Source of the DNA: Paracrocinitomix sp039939375
GTDB lineage: Bacteria; Bacteroidota; Bacteroidia; Flavobacteriales_D; Crocinitomicaceae
DNA length: 64,000 bases
NCBI GenBank assembly: GCA_039939375.1
Contig: JBDVJO010000011.1
Span: 124,001-188,000, forward strand
Direction of reading: 5' to 3'
Shown: positions 33,117 to 41,528 of the stretch, piece after piece
Numbering within the stretch: position 1 is the first letter of the stretch
How the letters are laid out: each line of letters starts with the position of its first letter
The notes under the pieces: generated by a model
What the model was told of the DNA's origin: nothing
What the model saw: only the letters and a program-made list of their open reading frames with translations
The model's database searches: none
Position numbers and translations under genes: made by a program

Positions 33117-34052
33117 ATGACTAAAGAAGCCTATCTCCAAATATCTGAGAAAATAGCACCTTATATTCACCGCACTCCGGTAATGACTTCGCAATTAATT
33201 AATGAAATTGCTGGATGTGAAGTCTTCTTTAAATGTGAGAATTTTCAAAAAATGGGAGCTTTTAAAATGAGGGGTGCTACCAATGCCATTCTTAATCTTT
33301 CTGAAGAACAAAGGGCCAAAGGAGTGGTCACGCACTCATCCGGTAATTTTGCACAAGCACTTTCGCTGGCGGCAAGAAGTTTAGGAGTTAAAGCCTTTAT
33401 CGTCATGCCGTCTTCTGCACCAAAAGTTAAAATTCAAGCTGTTAAGGGATACGGTGGAATTGTAACAATTTGTCCACCAACGCTAAAGGATAGAGAAGAA
33501 AGTGCGCAAACTATTCAAAACGAAAAAGGAGCTAGCTTTTTACACCCTTCAAATGATGATGATGTCATTTTTGGTCAAGGAACAGCCGCCTTAGAGCTCT
33601 TAGAAGAACAGCCTAATTTAGACGCCATAATTACCCCGGTTGGTGGAGGCGGTTTGCTTGGTGGAACAGCCTTGGCAGCAAGTTTATTTGCACCTGACTG
33701 TAAGGTGTATGCAGGAGAACCTTTTGAGGCTGATGACGCTTTTCGCTCGTTAAAATCTGGTAAAATTGAAAGCAACGATAGCGTTGATACGATAGCAGAT
33801 GGTTTAAAAACTCAGCTTGGAGATCGGAACTTCCCTATTATCCAGCAACATGTGAAAGACATTTTCTTGGTGGATGAAGATGAAATTTTAGCCGCTCTAA
33901 AGCTTATTTGGACTAGAATGAAAATTATTGTAGAACCAAGTTCAGCAGTAGCATTTGCGGCTTTGTTAAAACATAAACTTGATTTTAAAAACCAACAAGT
34001 AGGCATTATTATTTCAGGTGGTAATGTTGATTTAGAGAATTTACCTTTTTAA
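33117..34052 (+). CDS. PLP-dependent threonine/serine dehydratase or serine racemase
   Basis: 311 residues, a fold-type II PLP enzyme. The Schiff-base lysine is in GAFKMRGA, the cofactor phosphate loop is VGGGGLLGG, and SSGNFAQALSLAA holds the substrate-binding Ser (serine racemases commonly have SSGNHGQA). There is no C-terminal ACT regulatory domain, so it is not the allosteric biosynthetic IlvA. It may deaminate Thr/Ser to 2-oxoacids and ammonia, or racemise serine; sequence alone does not decide. Confidence 0.92.
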   Translation: MTKEAYLQISEKIAPYIHRTPVMTSQLINEIAGCEVFFKCENFQKMGAFKMRGATNAILNLSEEQRAKGVVTHSSGNFAQALSLAARSLGVKAFIVMPSSAPKVKIQAVKGYGGIVTICPPTLKDREESAQTIQNEKGASFLHPSNDDDVIFGQGTAALELLEEQPNLDAIITPVGGGGLLGGTALAASLFAPDCKVYAGEPFEADDAFRSLKSGKIESNDSVDTIADGLKTQLGDRNFPIIQQHVKDIFLVDEDEILAALKLIWTRMKIIVEPSSAVAFAALLKHKLDFKNQQVGIIISGGNVDLENLPF

Positions 34053-34084
34053 AAAAGCCCCTTCATTCGAAAATAAAGGGGCTT
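34051..34084 (-). terminator. Terminator between convergent PLP enzyme and T9SS protein genes
   Basis: A 9-bp perfect stem (AAGCCCCTT at 34055-34063 with AAGGGGCTT at 34076-34084) and a 12-nt loop. On the minus strand it is followed by six T, so it is strongest for the 524-residue gene ending at 34104; it may also help stop the plus-strand gene. Confidence 0.85.
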
Positions 34085-34103
34085 AGCTTTGGGTCAAATA
34101 AGG

Positions 34104-35678
34104 TTATTTTTTAATTATTTTACTTGTTGATGTTTGGTAACCATCAGAAACCTTTATAAAGTACATACCACTTTCAAATTGTGACAAGTCAAAAAGATTC
34201 TGAGCAGAATTTAATTGCTCTGAAATGATCATTTTTCCGTCAACGCCATAAACCATAATTTTATATATCCTCTCACTATCAAAATCTGAAAGAGAAACTG
34301 TAAAGTCTGTCGTAGCCGGGTTCGGGTAGACGTTTAAATTAAGCTCAGTTTCAGCAGCGGTTGTTATTTGGTTCAAAACCTTTTCATTCAAGGCAACCAC
34401 TTGATCCCTTCGTCCCGCTCCGGTATAATGAAGAATAGTTTCTGTAAACCATTCATTACATGGTTCTGCTCGAATCATGTGGGTAATTAGGTACCAATTC
34501 CCTGTTGGTAATCCATTGTAGCTATACGTTGGGTAGTTACCCATTGCGCCACCTATACTACTTAGATAATCACCATTCGAATTTGAGTTAGCAATATTCC
34601 AATAATGATACGTCCCATTTGGATCAGTATTGTACATGCTGAAATTGGTGGAGCCAAAACTCGTTGTGGTGTTCAAGGTAAAAGATGGGTTCAAATTGGA
34701 AGACGGATCTGGATAGATATTATAGGTAGCAATGTTGCTACAACCTTCAGCATTCCAGACGGTCAGCTTATAAATGCCGAAGCCATGAGCATTGGTGTTT
34801 AAATATTGACCCCATCCCACTGTTGTTGCTTGTCCAGAGCCGTTGGAGAACGTCCATTGATAAGCCACTGGAGCTGGCCCAGCGTCTAATGTTGGGAATG
34901 GGTCATTCGAACATAAGCCAATATCCTGCGGGTGCACCGAGGGTTTTTGGTTTACATTTACTGTAACCACATCTGACTCCGAACAGGTAACAAAAACTTG
35001 TTCCCAATCCATGTTCTCCACAGTGCCTCCAGCGAACGTTTGATAAGCAGTTAGTGTATAGCTTGTCGTTGATGTTGGGTTCACTGTTGGATTTAAAGAA
35101 GTCATGTTTCCAGGTGTCCAGGAATAAGAACTGCCGGATGTAGAACCGTTCAAAATAACCGGGTCTCCGCTACAGCTAATTTGATCAAGCCCCGCATCAA
35201 CGGTGACTGAATGAATATTCAATTTGTTGGTTAATTGTTTGTTAGGCAGGTACCCATTGTGAGCATTTGCACCTGGACCCGTATGTTGAATTTTAAAGTT
35301 TGCTACACCGGGTTGGATGTTTAATCCAATAGGAACTGTAAAAACCCATGGCGTGCCGTCTGCTGGCCAATCCGCAGCAGCTCTTGTGTCCAATTGCACA
35401 AAATTATACCAGGGCCCTGCATTCTCTTTATAGGTTAGCCTATAGGTTCCACAAGTTAGCTCTTCTCCAATGCTAACCTCTTCTGGATTGTTCATTGTCG
35501 AAAGATTATAGAGATAAATTGTTTGTCCAGGACAAATGTCCTCAATAAAGCGCTGATTGGTCCCATCATCATTTCCGAACTTCCAGTGCATAATAAATTC
35601 ATCAACCGGATCCTCACACTGAGTATAAGCGCCTAGAGACGCCAATAAAAGACCCATACTTAATAATACTTTTTCCAT
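34104..35678 (-). CDS. T9SS-secreted PKD/Ig-like repeat protein
   Basis: 524 residues: signal peptide (about 1-19), an N-terminal domain with a conserved-looking Cys pair (DICPGQTIYLYNLS, LTCGTYRLTYKE), then Ig/PKD-like modules each built around a short Cys-containing strand (AGLDQISCSGDPVILNGS; IGLCSNDPFPTLDAG). It ends in a T9SS type A domain (NVYPNPATTDFTVSLSD, ending KIIKK). It is presumably cell-surface or released and adhesive, with no enzymatic motif visible. A terminator follows at 34051-34084 and a perfect TAGGTTTG -7 box lies 24 nt upstream. Confidence 0.82.
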   Translation of the reverse strand: MEKVLLSMGLLLASLGAYTQCEDPVDEFIMHWKFGNDDGTNQRFIEDICPGQTIYLYNLSTMNNPEEVSIGEELTCGTYRLTYKENAGPWYNFVQLDTRAAADWPADGTPWVFTVPIGLNIQPGVANFKIQHTGPGANAHNGYLPNKQLTNKLNIHSVTVDAGLDQISCSGDPVILNGSTSGSSYSWTPGNMTSLNPTVNPTSTTSYTLTAYQTFAGGTVENMDWEQVFVTCSESDVVTVNVNQKPSVHPQDIGLCSNDPFPTLDAGPAPVAYQWTFSNGSGQATTVGWGQYLNTNAHGFGIYKLTVWNAEGCSNIATYNIYPDPSSNLNPSFTLNTTTSFGSTNFSMYNTDPNGTYHYWNIANSNSNGDYLSSIGGAMGNYPTYSYNGLPTGNWYLITHMIRAEPCNEWFTETILHYTGAGRRDQVVALNEKVLNQITTAAETELNLNVYPNPATTDFTVSLSDFDSERIYKIMVYGVDGKMIISEQLNSAQNLFDLSQFESGMYFIKVSDGYQTSTSKIIKK

Positions 35679-35702
35679 TTTTTATAAATTTTAGATTCAG
35701 GA

Positions 35703-35710
35703 CAAACCTA
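35703..35710 (-). promoter_or_regulatory. Candidate -7 box for the 524-residue T9SS protein gene
   Basis: Minus strand TAGGTTTG, a perfect TAnnTTTG match, 24 nt before the ATG at 35678. Confidence 0.42.
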
Positions 35711-35743
35711 TTTCATTTGACCCATGAAACCAGCATAAAATGA

Positions 35744-35869
35744 TGCGTTTGGGACAAAACCCCGCGAAAATGTGACGAAATTTTTCTTGGCTTAGGTATT
35801 AATACTGAAGAATTATTCGCAGGCTCAGCACAAGTAAAAAATGCTAAATCGATTAAGTCTTTAAACTAA
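35744..35869 (+). pseudogene. Protein-like open frame without start (possible remnant or frameshifted small gene)
   Basis: Between the divergent T9SS gene and cutC, 41 codons run open from after a TGA to a TAA at 35867-35869 and encode a natural-looking tail (DEIFLGLGINTEELFAGSAQ, then VKNAKSIKSLN). The frame has no ATG. A second frame just upstream begins ATGATG at about 35740 (MMRLGQNPAKM) and stops where this frame passes the AAAATGTGA junction, so a single -1 shift would join them into a peptide of roughly 43 residues. It could be the decayed end of a lost gene or simply chance. I cannot name a family. Confidence 0.25.
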
Positions 35870-35900
35870 ATTTATACCTTGAGATAAAATCATTATAAAT

Positions 35901-36596
35901 ATGGATTTCGAATTGTGCATAGACAGTATTGAAGAAGCGTTAACCGCCAAAGAATTTGGCTTAAAACGGGTAGAACTTTGTTCTGGGCTTGAAGTGGGCG
36001 GATTAACACCTTCATACGGCTTAATTTCTTCATGCGTTGCAGTTCAAGGACCAGAAGTTCATGTCATGATTCGCCCAACAGCAGGTGGTTTTGCCTACTC
36101 AAACTTAGCTTTTGGTTTGATGCAAAAAGATATTTTAGGTGCTGCCGCAGGAAGCGCAAGTGGCGTGGTATTTGGCATCTTAGATGGTAATAGTCGTGTA
36201 GACTACCAAAAAAACTCAGGATTGGTTGAACTTGCTAAATCACAAAAATTAGCTTGTACATTTCACCGCGCAATTGATTTATCTTCTAATTGGGAAGAGG
36301 ATTTAGAGGTTCTTATTGAAATAGGCTTTGACAGGGTGTTAACTTCTGGTGGTCAAGGCAGGGCAATTGATGGGATAGAGAGAATTGGACAAATGAAAGA
36401 AAAAGCTGCGGGCAGAATAGAAATTATGGCTGGCGCCGGAGTCAATGCGGAAAATGCCCTAAAATTGGCAAGAGCAAAAGTAGATGCACTCCATTTCTCT
36501 GCTCGAGTTACTTTAGGTGATTCGAATAACTATGGCTTTGGCAACAACTTTCATGTGGATAGAAATAAGATTTATGATGTGTTAAAGCATTTTTAA
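35901..36596 (+). CDS. cutC: CutC family protein
   Basis: 231 residues, a single TIM barrel of the CutC family. Motifs are FELCIDSIEEALTAKEFGL, RVELCSGLEVGGLTPSYG, MIRPTAGGFAYS and LTSGGQGRAIDGIE followed by IMAGAGVN. The family was named for copper homeostasis in E. coli, but the biochemical role is disputed and a copper function should not be assumed. It is a single gene, convergent with the VPS10-like secreted protein gene (5-bp gap). Confidence 0.93.
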   Translation: MDFELCIDSIEEALTAKEFGLKRVELCSGLEVGGLTPSYGLISSCVAVQGPEVHVMIRPTAGGFAYSNLAFGLMQKDILGAAAGSASGVVFGILDGNSRVDYQKNSGLVELAKSQKLACTFHRAIDLSSNWEEDLEVLIEIGFDRVLTSGGQGRAIDGIERIGQMKEKAAGRIEIMAGAGVNAENALKLARAKVDALHFSARVTLGDSNNYGFGNNFHVDRNKIYDVLKHF

Positions 36597-36601
36597 ATTT
36601 C

Positions 36602-38767
36602 TTAGTTCTTAATGAATTTGATCTCTGAGCCATTAATTTTTATGAAATACACTCCCTCACTTAATCCACTGAGAGAAATTCCCTCATTAGAAACAACTCC
36701 TTGTTTTATGTTTTCGCCGTTTACGTTTGTTAGTTTATAATTTGAACCTATGAACTCATCCAATGAAACATAAATTCTATCGTTGGCTGGGTTAGGGTAA
36801 ATCAAATTTTTGCTTGAAACAGCTTCATTTATACTTGCACTTAAATCTAAGCCAGAAGACTTATAAACCCCACCTCCATAAGTGGCCAAAAAGAGCTCAT
36901 GCCCGTTGGTTTCGATAATGTTTTTACCGTAAATGTTTGTTGAAATCATGTCCGTGGTTATGTCTGTCCAGCTGCTCCCATCATCATCTGAACGCCAAAT
37001 TGAACCGTGTAAATCATATGTTGTGTCTTTCTCTGCTCCGCTCAATCCAACGAATAAATGATCGTCTTCAATCAAAATAGATTTTAATTCAACTGGAGTT
37101 GTCCAAGGGCCGGTAATCTCAGTTGAAATTCCGTTTGAGATTTTAAATAACTTCCCATCTGCAGTTCCAACATAAAGGTCACTTCCTTCAGCTTTCAAAG
37201 TCAAACAATCTTCTCCTGAAAGCATCCAAGGGAAAAAACTTAATCCAAAATCCCCTGAAAGCTCAACACCATCATTTGTTGCTGCATAAACAGTATCATT
37301 ATCACCTGGATTAAAAGCTAAGCCATTGGCAATAATTGCAGAGACAGAATCAAAAACTGCGCCTCCGTCTTCACTTCTTTTAATTCGGAATTCTGAAAGG
37401 TTGAAGTCAATTTCAGAGATTAACACCACCGAAGTGTCGGCGGGCGAAACAATAACATCTACAACGGTTTTTCCGTTTAGAGACAGCTGTGTGAAGGTGT
37501 CGAAGTTGTCAGTTGTTTTGTACACCCCTTGCGCGAAAGACCCTAAATAAAAGGTGTTGTCATCTTGAGGATTTGCAGTGATGCAAAGCCCATGCGCATC
37601 TGGCCCTTTTCTAGTCCAAGTCATCCCGCCATCATTAGTTTCATAAATGCACTCGCGGTCATACAAGCCATTTAAATTATAGGTACCCATCAAGACAGCA
37701 AACATTCTGTTGTCATCATTTGGATCTAAATAGATGTCGTTCACTTCAGTTGCAATTGGAGAAGAAGCTGTTTCTGACCAGCTTAATCCAGCATCCGAAG
37801 ATTTCATAATAGGGCTGTTCGAGAATCCACTACAGTATAGGTTCGTACCATCAGAAGTGATTCCGATTACAATTTGGTCAGTAAAAAATGGCGAAGCCAT
37901 GGTTGTCCAAGATCCTGTTGCCGAAGTATAATACATCAAGTCGCTTAAAGTGGATGAATAGATTTCAATATCAGGAGCCGTTTTATGAATACAGGCGTCA
38001 AAATTGAATTCACCATTTAATCCAATATAAGTTAGGGTTATCCCCCAATCTGTGCTCAAAAAAACGCCCTCTGAACTTGCTAATATCATTACATTCTCAT
38101 TTATTTGAATTTCATGAATGGTGTTGGTTAAAGAGATGTCTGGATGATTGGCCCAAGTATCTCCATTATCATTAGAAAAATAAAGTCCGTTTCCTTCAGA
38201 GCCGGCGAAAATAGTGCCGAAAACATTGTTATCAATACAAGGAAAAGTTAATCCTTGAAGGCCTGCCGCTTCCCAATTAGCGCCACCATCATAACTTCTG
38301 AAGATGCCATTTCCTGGTCTAGGCGGCGTAGATGCGGCGGCTTCACCGGTTGAAATGAATAGCGTATCGGCTGTTTTGATGGCCAATCCTGAAACCATTT
38401 TGTCGTATTGCGAAATCAGACCGGTATTGGATAAAGACCAGGTTTCTCCTCCATCTACAGATTTTAGAAGACCGTATCTGCTATAAACATCACAGGCATA
38501 AATGGTGTCGGGTTGATTTTTATCGAAGGTGATTTTCCAACAAGTAAAGTTTGGAAAGTCTGCTGTTTTCAATTCCCAGCTTGCTCCTGCATCAGTTGAT
38601 TTGTACAATCCTCCGCCATCATCACTGCCGGCAAAAACAATATCTGGATTCGTGGGGTGTATTTCAAAGTCTTTAAAATAACCTCCTTCTGGACCGATTG
38701 GAGACCAATTTTGACCGAACATTAAAAAAGGAGAAAGCAATATTAGGAAAGCGAACAGTTTTTTCAT
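36602..38767 (-). CDS. T9SS-secreted beta-propeller (BNR/VPS10-sortilin-like) protein
   Basis: 721 residues from the ATG at 38765-38767. An in-frame extension to 38794 exists, but this start gives a proper signal peptide (MKKLFAFLILLSPFLMFGQ). The body is a series of BNR/Asp-box repeats with the pattern S-x-D-x-G-x-x-W (KSTDAGASWELK; KSVDGGETWSLS; RSYDGGANWEAA; KSSDAGLSWSET; RSDDDGSSWTDI), typical of sialidase-like and sortilin-type propellers. It ends with a T9SS domain (LIYPNPANDRIYVSLDE, ending IKFIKN). No catalytic sialidase residues are evident; it is likely a surface or released binding protein. Confidence 0.87.
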   Translation of the reverse strand: MKKLFAFLILLSPFLMFGQNWSPIGPEGGYFKDFEIHPTNPDIVFAGSDDGGGLYKSTDAGASWELKTADFPNFTCWKITFDKNQPDTIYACDVYSRYGLLKSVDGGETWSLSNTGLISQYDKMVSGLAIKTADTLFISTGEAAASTPPRPGNGIFRSYDGGANWEAAGLQGLTFPCIDNNVFGTIFAGSEGNGLYFSNDNGDTWANHPDISLTNTIHEIQINENVMILASSEGVFLSTDWGITLTYIGLNGEFNFDACIHKTAPDIEIYSSTLSDLMYYTSATGSWTTMASPFFTDQIVIGITSDGTNLYCSGFSNSPIMKSSDAGLSWSETASSPIATEVNDIYLDPNDDNRMFAVLMGTYNLNGLYDRECIYETNDGGMTWTRKGPDAHGLCITANPQDDNTFYLGSFAQGVYKTTDNFDTFTQLSLNGKTVVDVIVSPADTSVVLISEIDFNLSEFRIKRSEDGGAVFDSVSAIIANGLAFNPGDNDTVYAATNDGVELSGDFGLSFFPWMLSGEDCLTLKAEGSDLYVGTADGKLFKISNGISTEITGPWTTPVELKSILIEDDHLFVGLSGAEKDTTYDLHGSIWRSDDDGSSWTDITTDMISTNIYGKNIIETNGHELFLATYGGGVYKSSGLDLSASINEAVSSKNLIYPNPANDRIYVSLDEFIGSNYKLTNVNGENIKQGVVSNEGISLSGLSEGVYFIKINGSEIKFIKN

Positions 38768-38830
38768 TGTAGGAGTTTTAACGTCATTTGACATTAAGTC
38801 GTTCTAATATACGAAATCTCCTATTTTTAA

Positions 38831-40303
38831 TCAATTCTCTGAAAAATCGTCTCTAATTCCAGAAAGCAAATTGTCTTCTATATCAAAACGCTCTTGATAC
38901 TTTTGTTTGTCAAGCATTTTATGCTCTACCATTCCCCAAAGGACAAACTCTTTGTAGAATAGTTTTTCATCTTCTGAAATACTTGGCTGATACTTTTCTA
39001 AGATTTTATCTAAGGCCGGAATCGCATTTAACGTAGTTGCATATTCATCATTAGAGGCGTTGGTTTCTAACTGAAACTTCCCTCCTCTTGCAAACCACTC
39101 TACCACTTCATCAAATTCGTCATAATCAGTTGATTTTCGCAACTTCTTAATCTCTTTAAATTTGATAGCAAACAAATCTTTGACGGCTTCTCCAATTAAA
39201 ATCTTTGCAACCGATTCTGCTCCTTCTTGCTCTCCTTCATACACCAACTCTAACTTACCAGTCATGGCAGGAATAATTCCTAATATATCTGAAACTCTTA
39301 AAATAGTAGATTTATCTTTGCTCATCAATAGGCGCAGTTCAGCCGTACTCATCAAGTTCTCAAAAGCAGTGATGCTCATTCTTGCCGAGACACCACTCTT
39401 TGCATCTACATAATCATTGTTTCTTGCCTCAAAACTAATGTGCTCAATGAGATCTCTCGCCAATTCTGGAACCACAACGTTCTTTGCTGCATTTTCAGAT
39501 ACTTTGGCTTCTTGGGTGGTAATCTGTTTTGCTAAATTCACGTCTTTTGGATAGTGTGTCAAAATTTGTGATCCAATTCTATCTTTTAGCGGCGTGACAA
39601 TGCTTCCTCTATTGGTATAATCTTCAGGATTAGCCGTAAAAATGAACTGTAAATCAAGCGGTAATCTTAATTGAAATCCTCTAATTTGAATGTCTCCTTC
39701 TTGTAGGATGTTGAATAAAGAAACTTGAATTCTTGCCTGCAAATCAGGCAATTCGTTGATCACAAAGATGCATCTGTTTGCTCTCGGAATCATTCCGTAA
39801 TGGATTACGCGATCGTCTGCATAAGACAATTTTAAATTGGCAGCTTTAATGGGGTCAACATCACCAATTAAGTCGGCAACCGTTACATCTGGTGTAGCCA
39901 ATTTTTCAAAAAACCTTCTGTCTCTGTGCACCCAAGAAATTGGTGTTTCATCTCCTTTTTCCTTAATGAGTTCAATAGCATATCTAGACATTGGTTGCAA
40001 AGGATCATCATTGATTTCAGAGCCGGCCACTATAGGCATCCACTCATCTAATAATTGCACCAATGAACGCGCAATCTTTGTTTTTGCTTGACCTCTTAAT
40101 CCTAATAAATTGATGTTGTGTTTTGATAAAATCGCAGAAAACAATTGTGGTAAAACCGTGTTTTCGTATCCCACAATCCCCTCAAATGTTGAGCTACCAG
40201 ACTCAAGATGTTTCATCAAATTATCTCTCAACTCATCTTTGATAGACTTGGATTGATAACCAGACTTTTTTAATTCACCTAAGTTTTTAATTGATTCGTT
40301 CAT
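38831..40303 (-). CDS. AAA+ ATPase, magnesium-chelatase subunit I/MoxR-like
   Basis: 490 residues. The Walker A loop is GLRGQAKT (residues 68-75), the Walker B region reads IFVINELPDL, and further AAA+ motifs include ANPEDYTNRG (sensor 1) and TPLKDRIGSQI (arginine finger region). The INELPD variant replaces the usual DE and is a hallmark of this chelatase-like subgroup. Chelatase I and MoxR proteins act with a VWA-domain partner to insert metals or remodel proteins. Its VWA partner is the upstream gene, 3 bp away. No tetrapyrrole-synthesis genes are near, so a MoxR-type chaperone function is more likely than Mg chelation. Confidence 0.88.
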   Translation of the reverse strand: MNESIKNLGELKKSGYQSKSIKDELRDNLMKHLESGSSTFEGIVGYENTVLPQLFSAILSKHNINLLGLRGQAKTKIARSLVQLLDEWMPIVAGSEINDDPLQPMSRYAIELIKEKGDETPISWVHRDRRFFEKLATPDVTVADLIGDVDPIKAANLKLSYADDRVIHYGMIPRANRCIFVINELPDLQARIQVSLFNILQEGDIQIRGFQLRLPLDLQFIFTANPEDYTNRGSIVTPLKDRIGSQILTHYPKDVNLAKQITTQEAKVSENAAKNVVVPELARDLIEHISFEARNNDYVDAKSGVSARMSITAFENLMSTAELRLLMSKDKSTILRVSDILGIIPAMTGKLELVYEGEQEGAESVAKILIGEAVKDLFAIKFKEIKKLRKSTDYDEFDEVVEWFARGGKFQLETNASNDEYATTLNAIPALDKILEKYQPSISEDEKLFYKEFVLWGMVEHKMLDKQKYQERFDIEDNLLSGIRDDFSEN

Positions 40304-40306
40304 CTC

Positions 40307-41428
40307 TTATCCTTTAATGCGTTTTTTTCTATTTGTTTCGTAATCTTCAAAAATCATTTCTCCTAAACCTTTTAAGCCAGTATAAAATGCTTTGCCTTGG
40401 TTCTCTTCTGTGAACTTACTCACGAATTCCATAAGGTATTCGTCTTGAGCAATCATGAAAGTCGTAATCGGAATTTTCAGTTTTCTTGCCTGACGCGCCA
40501 TGTTATAGCATTTGTCTACAATAAAGTCATCTAGGCCAAAACTGTTTTTATAATAATCTCCGTCAGGCATGCGCAAACAACTTGGCTTACCATCTGTGAT
40601 CATAAATATTTGTTTATTCGTTTGTCTTTTTCTTCTGAGGATATCCATTGCTAGTTGGATTCCAGCCACTGTATTGGTGTGAAAAGGGCCTACTTGAAGA
40701 TAAGGCAAGTCTTTCAATTTTACTGGCCAGGCATCATTTCCGAAAACAATGATATCTAAAGAATCTTTCGGATATCTCGTTTGAATGAGCTCTGCCAGGG
40801 CCATGGCCACTTTTTTTGCAGGCGTAATTCTATCTTCTCCGTAAAGAATCATAGAGTGTGAAATATCAATCATTAAAACAGTTGACATTTGCGCCTTATG
40901 GTGGGTGTCGTTCACCACCAAATCTCTCTCGTTGAGTGTGAAATCCATCATTCCGTTATTGACTTGCGCATTTTTGATGCTCTCAGTCATGGAAATGTTC
41001 TCTAAACTATCTCCAAATTGATAGTCTCGCAATTCACCCGTATGCTCATCTCCTTTGCCGAGATGTTTGGTTTTATGATTCCCTGCCCCAGACTTTCTTA
41101 GGTTTCCGAAAATTTGATCTAAGGCATTTTGGCGAATCGCTCTTTCAGTTTTTGCAGTAATTACGGGCGCTCCTCCTTGTTGATCGTCTGGATCTTTTAA
41201 AAACCCTTTTTTCTTGAGGTCTTCAATGAAATCTTCCATAGTATATTCAGGAGAGGTCAGCTTGTATTCTTCATCTAGATGACGCATCCAATCAATTGTC
41301 TCTTCCACATCACCTGAAGTATACGTAATCAGCTCCATGAATATATCAAACAGTCTTTCAAAGGGAGATTTACTCTCCTCTTCGTGTTGTTTGATGATTA
41401 TTCCGGTTTTACCTAAGTCTCTTTTCAT
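40307..41428 (-). CDS. VWA-domain partner of the AAA+ ATPase
   Basis: 373 residues. The C-terminal VWA domain (about 180-370) has a complete MIDAS start, DISHS (Asp188, Ser190, Ser192), and later TDGKPS. The N-terminal ~170 residues are helical and charged. There is no signal peptide or membrane segment, so it is cytoplasmic. The gene is 3 bp upstream of the AAA+ gene and surely co-translated. The pair matches the MoxR/VWA and BchI/BchD logic, where the VWA protein presents the client or metal site to the ATPase ring. Confidence 0.88.
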   Translation of the reverse strand: MKRDLGKTGIIIKQHEEESKSPFERLFDIFMELITYTSGDVEETIDWMRHLDEEYKLTSPEYTMEDFIEDLKKKGFLKDPDDQQGGAPVITAKTERAIRQNALDQIFGNLRKSGAGNHKTKHLGKGDEHTGELRDYQFGDSLENISMTESIKNAQVNNGMMDFTLNERDLVVNDTHHKAQMSTVLMIDISHSMILYGEDRITPAKKVAMALAELIQTRYPKDSLDIIVFGNDAWPVKLKDLPYLQVGPFHTNTVAGIQLAMDILRRKRQTNKQIFMITDGKPSCLRMPDGDYYKNSFGLDDFIVDKCYNMARQARKLKIPITTFMIAQDEYLMEFVSKFTEENQGKAFYTGLKGLGEMIFEDYETNRKKRIKG

Positions 41429-41528
41429 TGCATATTTGGACGAACTGAATAATGGTCGCTTACTAAATTAACAAAGTAAAGGGACAAATGTTCTTATTCC
41501 TCCAAGACGCAACGAAGAGCGCCTTATT

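Noticed and set aside
35901..36596. Functional link between cutC and the copper-oxidase genes 7 kb away
   Set aside because: Opposite strand, several unrelated genes between, and a copper role for CutC is itself disputed.
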